A stretch of 64,000 nt of DNA from Nitrobacter winogradskyi Nb-255 (GTDB lineage: Bacteria; Pseudomonadota; Alphaproteobacteria; Rhizobiales; Xanthobacteraceae), in contig NC_007406.1 in NCBI RefSeq assembly GCF_000012725.1, positions 2,446,001 to 2,510,000 on the forward strand. Direction: 5' to 3'. A program made the translations under genes and the position numbers. The notes below the pieces were generated by a model, which worked only from the letters and a program-made list of their open reading frames with translations, was not told the DNA's origin and did no database searches. The first letter of the stretch is position 1, and each line of letters starts with the position of its first letter. Below are positions 55,580-63,749 of the stretch, piece by piece.

Positions 55580-56854
55580 ATGACAACCCACAATTCCGGC
55601 TCTCCCGAAGCTTCAGGGATGTCCAGCGTCGCGCTCGCGCGCATTGATGATCACCTGAAGCGACGATACATCGATGCCGGCCGGTTTCCGGGCACACAGC
55701 TGATGGTGTATCGCCGCGGCAGCCTCGTGCACCACTCCGTGCAGGGTTTCGCCGATCTGGAACGCAAGGTGCGGCTGAAGGGCGACGCCATCTTCCGCAT
55801 CTATTCCATGACCAAGCCGATCACCTCGGTGGCTTTCATGATGCTGGTGGAACAGGGCCTGGTTGCGCTCGACGATCCCGTTCACAGGTATATTCCCGAA
55901 TGGAAGAACCTTGGCGTGTTCCAGGCGGGCGCCGCGCCTGCTTTCATGACCAGGCCGCCGTCGCGGCCGATGCAGATCGTCGACCTGCTCCGCCACACAT
56001 CCGGACTGACCTACGGTTTCCAGCAGCGGACCAACGTCGACGCGGCGTATCGCGACAAGCGGATCGGCACGCTCGACCCTGAGGGAACGCTCGCTTCGAT
56101 GATCGCAGATCTTGCCGGTATTCCGCTGGAATTCTCGCCGGGCGAGGCCTGGAATTACTCGGTCTCCACGGATGTGATCGGCTATCTCATCGGCAGGATC
56201 AGCGGCATTCCCTTCGACCGGTACTTGAAAGAGCGCATTTTCGACCCGTTGGAAATGGCCGACACCGGCTTCTTCGTGCCGGCCGGCAAGGCGCACCGGC
56301 TCGCGGCCTGCTATAGCGCTGATGCAGGCGGCATGGTGCCGGCCCGTTCGCCGGGTGCGACGAGTGGACTGACGTTGCAGGACGATCCCGCCACCAGCCC
56401 GTTTCTCTCCCCGCCCGGCTTCGTCTCGGGAGGCGGCGGCCTGTGCTCGACGGCCACCGACTACCTCACCTTCTGCCGGGCGCTGCTCAACGGCGGTGAA
56501 CTCGGGGGCGTCAGGCTGATCGGGCCGAAAACGCTGGCGCTGATGACGAGCAATCATCTGCCCGGCAATCGGGACTTGCCGGAGATGTCGCGATCCATGT
56601 TCGCGGAGGCGACCTACAGCGGCATCGGCTTCGGACTCGGCTTCGCCGTCACCATCAATCCCGCAAAGACGCTGATAGCCGGAAGTCCCGGCGAATATGC
56701 CTGGGGCGGCGTTGCGACGACGTCGTTCTGGATCGATCCGGCGGAAGAGTTGATCGCCATCTTCATGACGCAGGTGATCCCTTCGACCGCCTATCCTGTC
56801 CGACGCGAACTTCGCACCATGGTGTATGCGGCCATCACCGACTCCAATCCTTGA
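55580..56854 (+). CDS. Serine hydrolase, beta-lactamase class C/esterase family
   Basis: The 424-residue protein has the SxxK motif SMTK (S76, K79) and the YxN-like YSVS (Y193) of class C beta-lactamases and related esterases. No signal peptide is seen, so it is probably cytoplasmic and an esterase or amidase, not a periplasmic beta-lactamase. The start may be at 55580 or at methionine 14 (MSSVALARIDDHL). It is divergent from the flavoprotein gene and convergent with the CitE-type lyase. Substrate unknown. Confidence 0.9.
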   Translation: MTTHNSGSPEASGMSSVALARIDDHLKRRYIDAGRFPGTQLMVYRRGSLVHHSVQGFADLERKVRLKGDAIFRIYSMTKPITSVAFMMLVEQGLVALDDPVHRYIPEWKNLGVFQAGAAPAFMTRPPSRPMQIVDLLRHTSGLTYGFQQRTNVDAAYRDKRIGTLDPEGTLASMIADLAGIPLEFSPGEAWNYSVSTDVIGYLIGRISGIPFDRYLKERIFDPLEMADTGFFVPAGKAHRLAACYSADAGGMVPARSPGATSGLTLQDDPATSPFLSPPGFVSGGGGLCSTATDYLTFCRALLNGGELGGVRLIGPKTLALMTSNHLPGNRDLPEMSRSMFAEATYSGIGFGLGFAVTINPAKTLIAGSPGEYAWGGVATTSFWIDPAEELIAIFMTQVIPSTAYPVRRELRTMVYAAITDSNP

Positions 56855-56903
56855 GCGACATTGCTTAAGGTACTCAAGCCTCGACGCTTATTTCGTCGTT
56901 CAC

Positions 56904-57785
56904 TCACTCGCCGGCCGATGCGAGCGTGCGCTTCGCCGCGATCAGGTGCGGAATGTCATACATCCTGCCCTCGATACCTATCACGCCCGCATCGGGCTGA
57001 CTGGCGAAGGCGGCGACGACGCGACGGGCGTGCGCCAGATCGGTTTCGGTTGGCGTGAAGCAGGCGTTGATGGTGGCGACCTGATCGGGATGGATCGCGA
57101 GCCGCCCGGCAAATCCGTCGCGGCGAGCGACACGGCAACTCTCGGCGAGACCCGCCTGATCCCTGAAATCACTGTACAGCGTATCCAGCGCAACAACGCC
57201 GGCCGCGTTGGCGGCGAAAAGACATTGAGCGCGCGCGACCTGATAAGGGAATGTCCAGTCGCCGTTCGGTTCCTTATTGGTCAGCGCGCCCACCGCGGCG
57301 CTGAGATCTTCAGCACCCCACGTCATGGCCGCAAGCCTTGAGACTTGCCCTGGACCTTGTGCCGCATACCCGGCGAAGCCAAGCATCGCAGCCGGCGTCT
57401 CGGTGACGACGGCGAGCAGCTTCACATGCCCGGTTGGAATGCCCGCGGCCATCTCCAGGACATCGACGTAATGGGATATCTGCCGGATATCCTCAACGCC
57501 GTTGACCTTCGGAATCAGGATTCCGTCCAGCCCGGGGCGGACCACCGCCGCGAGATCGGCCAGCGTCAGGCCCGTTCCGAGCGCATTGATCCGCACCAGA
57601 AACGTCCAATCCCGGTCAGTCGCGCCACCGAGAAAACTCTTCACCGCCTCGCGCGCGACCTCCTTGCAGCCGGGCGCGACAGAGTCCTCCAGATCGAGCA
57701 CCAGCGCATCCGCGCCGCAGGTCCCGGCCCGCGCGAACTTGCGATCGCTGTCAGCCGGGACGAAAAGAAGCGAGCGCCATTTCAT
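56904..57785 (-). CDS. HpcH/HpaI aldolase/citrate lyase family protein (CitE-like CoA-ester lyase)
   Basis: The 293-residue protein belongs to the citrate-lyase-beta family that cleaves malyl-CoA-type esters. It begins MKWRSLLFVPADSDRKFARA; VLDLEDSVAPGCKEVAREAV holds acidic residues for Mg binding, and MTWGAEDLSAAVG and RLAIHPDQVATINACF are characteristic. The exact ester (malyl-, methylmalyl- or citramalyl-CoA) is not shown. Its start overlaps the end of the MaoC-type gene as ATGA, giving a coupled pair. Confidence 0.9.
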   Translation of the reverse strand: MKWRSLLFVPADSDRKFARAGTCGADALVLDLEDSVAPGCKEVAREAVKSFLGGATDRDWTFLVRINALGTGLTLADLAAVVRPGLDGILIPKVNGVEDIRQISHYVDVLEMAAGIPTGHVKLLAVVTETPAAMLGFAGYAAQGPGQVSRLAAMTWGAEDLSAAVGALTNKEPNGDWTFPYQVARAQCLFAANAAGVVALDTLYSDFRDQAGLAESCRVARRDGFAGRLAIHPDQVATINACFTPTETDLAHARRVVAAFASQPDAGVIGIEGRMYDIPHLIAAKRTLASAGE

Positions 57786-58234
57786 GCCGGCCTCCGCATC
57801 ATCAGCGCGTTGCGCCGGCAGAACACCACCTCTTCGTCGCGCTGGTTGTATCCGCGATGCTCGAAAGTGACGATACCCTGTGCTGGACGCGACTTGCTGT
57901 CGCGAACCGAAATCACTTTCGATTCCGCGCGCAACGTGTCGCCGGCGAACACCGGATGGGGAAACCTTGTTTCCTCCATGCCGAGGTTTGCGACCGTGGT
58001 TCCGAAAGTGGTGTCCTGCACCGAAAGGCCGATGATGAGGCCCAGGGTGAAGATGGAATTGATCAGCGGCTTGCCGAATTCAGTCGATCTGGCGTATTCG
58101 TGATCGATGTGCACCGCGGCCGGATTGCAGGTCAGCGAGGAGAACAGAATGTTGTCCATGTCGGTGACGGTTCGCCGAATTTCGTGAACGAACGTCTGCC
58201 CGACGGAAAACTGCTCGAAATACAGTCCGCCCAT
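57782..58234 (-). CDS. MaoC family hydratase/dehydratase
   Basis: The 150-residue hot-dog-fold protein starts MGGLYFEQFSVGQTFVHEIR (58234), has TDMDNILFSSLTCNPAAVHI with the acidic/His hydratase residues near 25-45, and VFAGDTLRAESKVISVRDSK in the C-terminal half. The coupled CitE-type lyase suggests a two-step pathway: hydration of an unsaturated acyl-CoA, then cleavage of the hydroxyacyl-CoA. A longer frame to 58285 is open, but the N-terminal match favours 58234. Confidence 0.88.
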   Translation of the reverse strand: MGGLYFEQFSVGQTFVHEIRRTVTDMDNILFSSLTCNPAAVHIDHEYARSTEFGKPLINSIFTLGLIIGLSVQDTTFGTTVANLGMEETRFPHPVFAGDTLRAESKVISVRDSKSRPAQGIVTFEHRGYNQRDEEVVFCRRNALMMRRPA

Positions 58235-58505
58235 TCGGCTTTTCCTCTCCCCACCCCCGCCATCGGATTGAACGCGCACGACCAATCCGGATCACATCGC
58301 GGCCGACAGGGAGTTTGCCATCCGCCACCACTTGCTGCAATGAGCCGGACTTATAGCTTCGGCCCGGCGCTCGGCGACGAGGAGCAGGACTCATCAGGCG
58401 TTCGGGCGTCGATCGATCGGATTGAAACGGCGAACAAAACGGCCTCGATATTTTTTCGGCGATGCTCTATAGCGTCCCTGCGACGCATATCCTCGAGCTT
58501 GACCC

Positions 58506-58620
58506 TAGAGCGGGATGAGGAAAAGTGTGTAGCGGCTTTCCGCCCGCATCCCGCTCTAAAATAATGGAATCGATCACGTTTATGGTTTTGGATCGATTCG
58601 ATCCAAAACCATCGTGATCT
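58506..58620. repeat. Two-hairpin intergenic repeat, copy 2 (inverted relative to 145-256)
   Basis: The 53-base hairpin at 58506-58558 equals the complement of 204-256 except for one base. The palindrome at 58572-58620 matches the one at 145-191, with a few extra bases in one arm. Together they form an inverted copy of the unit at the left end. The rest of the 58235-58784 gap holds no gene that I can support. Confidence 0.88.
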
Positions 58621-58784
58621 AGGATGGATAACCTGCTCGCGTGCAAAAGCGCCTCAGATCAAAATCAGGGAGCCGCGATTCTGTGCGGAAGCGGAACGGC
58701 CCCGGATCGGGGCAACCGGGCCGGCTTACGCCCCCATGCGACGCCAGTTCGGCAAGGTTCTCGCAGATCGATAGTCCATCCTTC

Positions 58785-59000
58785 ATGGAGACCAGATTGA
58801 CCCGGAAATTCGTTGCCGAAGCCGCCTCGCTAGCTGTCTTTGGAGCAGGGCTCGCCGGCGTCTATATCCTCGCCAAGGTGCTTAAAGGCGACGTCGCGGA
58901 TCTGACGATCGCGTTGATCGCCACGGTCATATTCGTTGTGTCTTATGTTCTTGGCCAGTGGGTGAAACGCACGATCGACCCGCCGCACGCCGTCAAATAA
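58785..59000 (+). CDS. Small membrane protein, hypothetical
   Basis: The 71-residue product starts METRLTRKFVAEAAS (58785). It has two hydrophobic stretches: ASLAVFGAGLAGVYILAKVL and LTIALIATVIFVVSYVLGQW. They probably form two membrane helices with a short loop (KGDVAD). No domain is recognised. The frame is open upstream to 58641, but the shorter form is favoured by the charged N-terminus. Confidence 0.65.
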   Translation: METRLTRKFVAEAASLAVFGAGLAGVYILAKVLKGDVADLTIALIATVIFVVSYVLGQWVKRTIDPPHAVK

Positions 59001-59052
59001 TCATCACCGGAAGCCTTCTCTGAAAGGTTCTCGCGAGCCTGGCGATCACCTC

Positions 59053-59499
59053 TCACCGCCGGATGGCGGTCCACCGGCCGACACATCCGTCACTGCGCTG
59101 GTACGATCCGCCTCCTCTGTTTCCCGAAAGCCGGCCAACCGCGCTGAGCCTCACGCCGCCTCCGGCATTCGTCGACGCTTGAAACGCACCGCTTCGGCTG
59201 ACGCGACCGCTTCCGCCGCCGGAGACGACGACCCGTGTTCCTGAAACCGTAAAAGAGCCGCCGCCACTTCCCTGGCAGTTGGTGCTTGTCCCCGTGAACG
59301 ACCAGCCGCCATCGAACCCGCCGAAAGCAGGCAAATTGCCCTGCGCGGGCGGGTTACTCTGGCGAGCATGGGGCGGCTTCGGGCGGCTCCGCGGCGGCTG
59401 ATCCTCCCGGCGGTCCTGAGAAAGGCCCGCTATTGCTACGCTGGTCGCCGTCGCCAGCGCGATGGCAGCCATGAGAGCAACCTGAAAATCCCTGAGCAT
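59053..59499 (-). CDS. Hypothetical secreted glycine/serine-rich protein
   Basis: The 148-residue product begins MLRDFQVALMAAIALATATS behind AGGA, a signal peptide ending near SVAIAG. A Pro/Gln/Arg-rich linker follows. The C-terminal part (FGGFDGGWSFTGTSTNCQGS, then GGGSFTVSGTRVVVSGGGSG and DGCVGRWTAIRR) has two cysteines that could pair, and is rich in beta-strand-type glycine/serine stretches. No named domain. It resembles small exported Bradyrhizobiaceae proteins. Confidence 0.68.
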   Translation of the reverse strand: MLRDFQVALMAAIALATATSVAIAGLSQDRREDQPPRSRPKPPHARQSNPPAQGNLPAFGGFDGGWSFTGTSTNCQGSGGGSFTVSGTRVVVSGGGSGRVSRSGAFQASTNAGGGVRLSAVGRLSGNRGGGSYQRSDGCVGRWTAIRR

Positions 59500-59760
59500 T
59501 CCTGTTTCTCTACCTTGAACCGCGCGGCGCTCGATCAACGCTCGCCCCGCCCGTCCCTCTGTCCATTGACACCGTCTCTATATCGGTACACCGCCCCAGA
59601 AAACCCCGAACGGATGATTTCGGCTATCGATCCAAGGGGTGGAACCCATGATTGTGCATGGCGTTTCTCGGCGACATCGAGCAACGATCGGGTAAAAACA
59701 CGCGTTAGAGCGGCCGCCAGTCAAATGGAATCAGCGCCGCCGCTCCAGTTAATTGATTGA

Positions 59761-59810
59761 GCATCGGATTTATCCCGAAACCGGTTCCCACTTTCGGGTC
59801 TGATGCTCTA
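59761..59810. repeat. GCATCGGAT/TGATGCTCTA repeat
   Basis: GCATCGGATTTATCCCGAAA, CCGGTTCCCACTTTCGGG, then TCTGATGCTCTA, is related to the GAGCATG-type repeat at 35823 and contains CCCGAAACCGGTTCCCACTT. It lies in the 59500-60168 gap, which otherwise shows no gene. Confidence 0.6.
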
Positions 59811-60002
59811 AACAACAATCCTGAACCCTCGTCTGCTTAATCAGAAAGCGAAAATGCGCGGGGCGCGGGTGTTTTGCGATTTGAGGTTTGCGTTCGACTT
59901 CGGCGGGGCACGGTCCAAGATGCCGCGCGCGGCGGTGGCATGCTGTTTGCGATAGGCCGCATCCGATCATCAGCGGGAACAGCGTGGCGGGCTTACACGC
60001 TA

Positions 60003-60105
60003 TAGCGTTTTCGAGCGAAGTGGAAACCGGTTCGCGTGAAGAAAACGCGTCAGAACAAGATCGTAGAGCCTCGCTTCTGATTCCATCAGAAGCGAAAAGG
60101 CTCTA
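60003..60105. repeat. Composite palindromic repeat, near-identical to 5545-5646
   Basis: TAGCGTTTTCGAGCGAAGTG, ACCGGTTCGCGTGAAGAAAA, then a hairpin with CTCGCTTCTGAT and ATCAGAAGCGA arms, ending AAGGCTCTA. It differs from 5545-5646 at only a handful of positions. It lies upstream of the leftward DUF2218 gene's stop codon. Confidence 0.8.
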
Positions 60106-60168
60106 GTTCGACCGGCGAACGGCGTCGACACCGGCGGGGGAGTCAGGCGGTTGGCCTTCGCACCTCGG

Positions 60169-60447
60169 TTACGTCCAGTCGAAGCGGAGTGTTTCACGGA
60201 ACGCGAAGCGCTCGATGTGACTTGCCACCACCTCCCGGAGGGTCGCGAGGCTGGCGGCGTCCTTGGTCGACAGATCGATGACAAGACTTTCTGGTCCGGC
60301 TGCCAGCCTAGCCTCTCCCAAAGGAAGCGCGATCCGGCCATTGACGGAATCGTACTCGGTTTCGAATTTATGGGCCCAATGTTTGCAAAGCTGCTGCAAG
60401 TAGCGGCTTGCATGCAGCGTATTTACGGTTGCGCGGCTCGTTTCCAT
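60169..60447 (-). CDS. DUF2218 family protein
   Basis: The 92-residue product (METSRATVNTLHASRYLQQL) has the DUF2218 pattern: HASRYLQQLCKHWAHKFETE near the N-terminus and SHIERFAFRETLRFDWT at the end. In actinobacteria and rhizobia these small proteins are often found next to siderophore-receptor genes, which fits the TonB receptor 235 bases away. Function unknown. The start at 60447 gives the usual family length; a longer frame to 60525 is also open. Confidence 0.82.
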   Translation of the reverse strand: METSRATVNTLHASRYLQQLCKHWAHKFETEYDSVNGRIALPLGEARLAAGPESLVIDLSTKDAASLATLREVVASHIERFAFRETLRFDWT

Positions 60448-60541
60448 GGCGTTGCGGGACTGCGAGTTCATCGACAACCTCCAGGCTCGAATGCGATTGG
60501 ACCGTGGCGTCGCGGCAGGATTCACCTGCCAACAATTTCGA

Positions 60542-60685
60542 GCTTCGCTTCTGATTCAATCGGAAGCGAGGTCACGCCAGAGCATGATCCGATCGGTTTG
60601 AATCGGACCATGCCCTGGAAACGATCGTCTGGTCGCATCTTCTTGCGGCGAACAGGTCACCCGCTTCGCCGGAAAAATGCCCTAG
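60542..60685. repeat. Composite repeat between DUF2218 and the TonB receptor
   Basis: A CTTCGCTTCTGATTCAATCG hairpin is followed by GAGCATGATCCGATCGGTTT and TTCTTGCGGCGAACAGG, then CGCTTCGCCGGAAAAATGCC. On the minus strand the last bases read TAGGGCATTTTTCC, so the TAG at 60682-60684 is the stop codon of the TonB receptor. The block order is similar to 37804-37999, with the hairpin placed first. Confidence 0.7.
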
Positions 60686-63003
60686 AAATTGAACGTTGCC
60701 GACAGCATGTAGGTTCGCGGCGCACCCACGGCGAGGAAGCCGCGGGCGGCGGATAGATAGTAGGCGTTGTCAGCCACGTTCTCGACGATGGCCCTCATCA
60801 CAATGGGCTTGCCCAACGGACCCACGAACGTATATCGCGCCCCGAGATCCACCCGCGTCCAGCCGGAAACGGATTGCGTGTTGGCCTGATCGTAGAACAC
60901 GTCCCCGGTACGGATCAACCGGCCGGTCATCGTCACGCCGGGAGCCATCCAGTGCGGCAGATCATATTCGCCGTAAAGGTTCAGCGCCGTGACCGGAACG
61001 CCCGGCACGTTGTTGCCGTCGAAGCGGCCTCCGATGGTGTTGACCTGCCTGGCATCCATCAGCGCGATGCCGCCGAGCAGACGTAGGCCCTCGATCGGCG
61101 AGCCGAACACGTTGAGTTCGAAACCACGGTTACGCTGCAGGCCGGCGACGGAGAAGAGGTTGGTGCCGGGATCCGTAAAGGCGAACGGTTGCCTGATTTC
61201 GAAGAGCGACGCCGTCACCGTGACGGTGCCGAAATCGTATTTGGCGCCGACTTCCTGTTGCCGGCTCACCACCGGCGGGAAAACCGTGCCGCTATTGCCC
61301 GCGAGCGCGGGCGCCGTCGGTCCCGCATCGAGCGATTCAATGTAGTTCGTGTACAAGGACAGACGGTCGGTCGCCCGCAAGACAGCGCCGACGGCCGGGC
61401 TGAAGCGAGCCTGCTGATTACGTGAGGTCTCCATGCCCAGATTGGGTCCGGGCGCGGTCGCATAGCCGGTGATCGCAATGTCCTGCCAGCGTCCGCCGAG
61501 CGTCAGCAGCAGCCTGTCGTCGAAGACCGAAAGCGTATCGGACACCGCGACGCTCCGAGCGACCAGCCGCGTAAACAACGGCCTGTCGTCGGATCTCGCG
61601 AAGCCTGTGGTCTGGAACGAGCCCGGCGGCAAGCGGACGGGATTGTAGATGTTCGTCACGTAGCTGAACGGCGTGAAGCCGAGAACGCCGCCGCGGTAAA
61701 GCTCGTTGGTCATGGTGACCGCCGCGACGTTGAACTGGTGACCGATGACCCCGGTCCGGAACTTCGAACGCAGGCCCATCTCACCGGCGAACCCCTGAAG
61801 CTTCTGCGGTTGAATCGCAAGCGAATTGGTCGCCGTCCCGTTCGGATTCGTGATCCGGTAGGAGGAAGTGAGGAAGTCCTCGTTGTATCGGCTGCCGCCG
61901 CCCGCGATATAGACGGTCGTATCCGGCAACAGATCGTATTCGGCGCGGCCCGCGACCATCTTGTAGCGGCTGTCGATGAATTCGTCGCGGCTCGATGTGT
62001 TGATGCGGCCGTTCTGCGCGTGGGGGATGATGATATTCGGGGCCGCCGAATTGAACAGCGATGTCGGCGCGCGGATATTCTGAACCGAACTGTTGAAATC
62101 CAGCGATGCGCGGAACCGTTCGCCGCGATAATCCAGACCGAGCGCGGCGACACCGACTTCGGCGGAGTTGAGATCGAGCGGCGTATCACCCTTGCGGTAA
62201 GAGCCGTTGAAACGAACGCCCCACTCCTTGTTTTCTCCGAAGCGGCGGCCGAGATCGGCGTGGTTCCAGATCTGCGAGTTGCTGATGTAGGTCGTCGTCA
62301 GGCGTGTCAGCGGCTCGTCGCCGGCGCGCTTCGGAATCATGTTGATCGTGCCGCCAGTGCGCGCGGTGCCGCCGCTGAGCAGCGCGCTCGGACCCTTGAG
62401 GACTTCGACGCGCTCGATCCCCTCGAGAAAGCTCCGGCGCGGGTTGGCGAGGTAGAACAGCCCATCGTAGGCGGTGTCGAGATTGGTTACCGAGAAACCA
62501 CGGATGAAGAACGAGTCGCGCTCGCTGAACGGCGGCGCGTCGTTGCGAACCGAAGGATCGTTGAGCGTGACATCCGCTATGCTCCTCGCCCGCTGATCCT
62601 CCATGAGCTTGGAGGTATAGCCGGTGACATTGAACGGCGTCGTGAGAACCGACGTGTTGCCCAGCATGCCCATCCGCACGCCCGTTCCGACCTGGCCGCC
62701 TGCATATGGCGCCGGAGGCTGTCCGACGGTTCCGGTCTGCGGCAGTGCGGGCGGGGAAGGTGCGGCGGCCGGCGGGGGCGCCGCCTCGCGGGAACGTGGC
62801 CGCACCGCCGCCCGATGCGGATTCGGCGTCGCGCGAACCGTTCGGTTTCGCGTCGCCGGGCGCGTCCGCGGCGCGATCACCTCGATCGGCGTGAGCGTCG
62901 TGCCGCCATTCGAAGATGAAGACTGCGCGATGGCGCTTTCAGACAGAGGCAGGACGCCCAGGCCTGAGATAATGAGAGCTATTTGACCAACCTGTCTTCT
63001 CAT
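60682..63003 (-). CDS. TonB-dependent siderophore receptor
   Basis: The roughly 773-residue outer-membrane receptor has a signal peptide (MRRQVGQIALIISGLGVLPL), a Pro/Ala-rich linker with two RPATRNRTVRA-like basic stretches, a plug domain (MEDQRARSIADVTLNDPSVR, then SFFIRGFSVTNLDTAYDGLF and IERVEVLKGPSALLSG) and a 22-strand-type beta-barrel ending in the typical aromatic YMLSATFNF. FhuE/FoxA-like ferric-siderophore receptors share this layout. Start at 63003 (MRRQVGQ). The stop codon is part of an adjacent repeat. The ligand is unknown. Confidence 0.95.
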   Translation of the reverse strand: MRRQVGQIALIISGLGVLPLSESAIAQSSSSNGGTTLTPIEVIAPRTRPATRNRTVRATPNPHRAAVRPRSREAAPPPAAAPSPPALPQTGTVGQPPAPYAGGQVGTGVRMGMLGNTSVLTTPFNVTGYTSKLMEDQRARSIADVTLNDPSVRNDAPPFSERDSFFIRGFSVTNLDTAYDGLFYLANPRRSFLEGIERVEVLKGPSALLSGGTARTGGTINMIPKRAGDEPLTRLTTTYISNSQIWNHADLGRRFGENKEWGVRFNGSYRKGDTPLDLNSAEVGVAALGLDYRGERFRASLDFNSSVQNIRAPTSLFNSAAPNIIIPHAQNGRINTSSRDEFIDSRYKMVAGRAEYDLLPDTTVYIAGGGSRYNEDFLTSSYRITNPNGTATNSLAIQPQKLQGFAGEMGLRSKFRTGVIGHQFNVAAVTMTNELYRGGVLGFTPFSYVTNIYNPVRLPPGSFQTTGFARSDDRPLFTRLVARSVAVSDTLSVFDDRLLLTLGGRWQDIAITGYATAPGPNLGMETSRNQQARFSPAVGAVLRATDRLSLYTNYIESLDAGPTAPALAGNSGTVFPPVVSRQQEVGAKYDFGTVTVTASLFEIRQPFAFTDPGTNLFSVAGLQRNRGFELNVFGSPIEGLRLLGGIALMDARQVNTIGGRFDGNNVPGVPVTALNLYGEYDLPHWMAPGVTMTGRLIRTGDVFYDQANTQSVSGWTRVDLGARYTFVGPLGKPIVMRAIVENVADNAYYLSAARGFLAVGAPRTYMLSATFNF

Positions 63004-63114
63004 GAAAAGTCTCCGATGCAATGTGCGTTCAACAATAAGTGCGGATGGATAGCGGAGCAGAAGCGTGCTCCGCGCTGGCTTGCCGAGTGACGGCGGTTTC
63101 GATCGATCTTCCGG

Positions 63115-63600
63115 TCATCGCAGGCGCGCCATGCAATAGGCATCAACGAACATGCCATCGCGGAACGTCGCGGCTTTGTGGGTGCCTTCGATCTCGAAAC
63201 CGAATTTGTTGTAGAGCGCGAGCGCGCTGACATTGTCGGTGAACACGGTCATTTCGATGCGCTTGATGTTCAGCCAGTTGTCGGCGGCATCGATCATCGC
63301 GCCGAGCAGCCGTGAGCCGATGCCTTTTCGGGAATGGTCTTCGTGGACGCCGATCCAGAACTCGGCCGCATGGGCGCGGCGTCCGTAAAAGGGGCGCAGC
63401 GCCGAGGCGCCGACCACCCGGCCATCCAGCTCAGCCGAGAGGTGCAAGTCTCGCGGAGACTGCGGTTCGAGCCATTTCTGGACCTTGTCGAACGGTTCGT
63501 AGGGAAGAGCGAGAGTCCAGAAACGAAATGAGTGCTGATTGACGATCTCGAAAATATCAGCAGCGTCCTCACTGCGCATGGCGCGTATCGTAATCTCCAT
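63115..63600 (-). CDS. GNAT family N-acetyltransferase (YhhY/AaaT-like)
   Basis: The 161-residue enzyme transfers acetyl from acetyl-CoA to an amino group. The motif-A region HEDHSRKGIGSRLLGAMIDA (acetyl-CoA binding, R/Q-x-x-G-x-G/A type) and NVSALALYNKFGFEIEGTHK are clear, and MFVDAYCMARLR at the end closely resembles E. coli YhhY, an L-amino-acid N-acetyltransferase. The start at 63600 (MEITIRAMRSED) is behind CGGAG. It lies 111 bases upstream of the siderophore receptor on the same strand and between two TonB receptor genes. Confidence 0.9.
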   Translation of the reverse strand: MEITIRAMRSEDAADIFEIVNQHSFRFWTLALPYEPFDKVQKWLEPQSPRDLHLSAELDGRVVGASALRPFYGRRAHAAEFWIGVHEDHSRKGIGSRLLGAMIDAADNWLNIKRIEMTVFTDNVSALALYNKFGFEIEGTHKAATFRDGMFVDAYCMARLR

Positions 63601-63749
63601 TCGTTTCTCCGGAAGTTCGGTCAGACGATCATGTGCTTGCATCTCGCGAATCCCTGGGTCATCTTCCTGGCGCTGGATGCGGCCCGCGGACCCGACATGA
63701 AGGCTGTTCTCTTGCAGCCTCGCTATCGAAGATGGACGAAGCGCAAACA

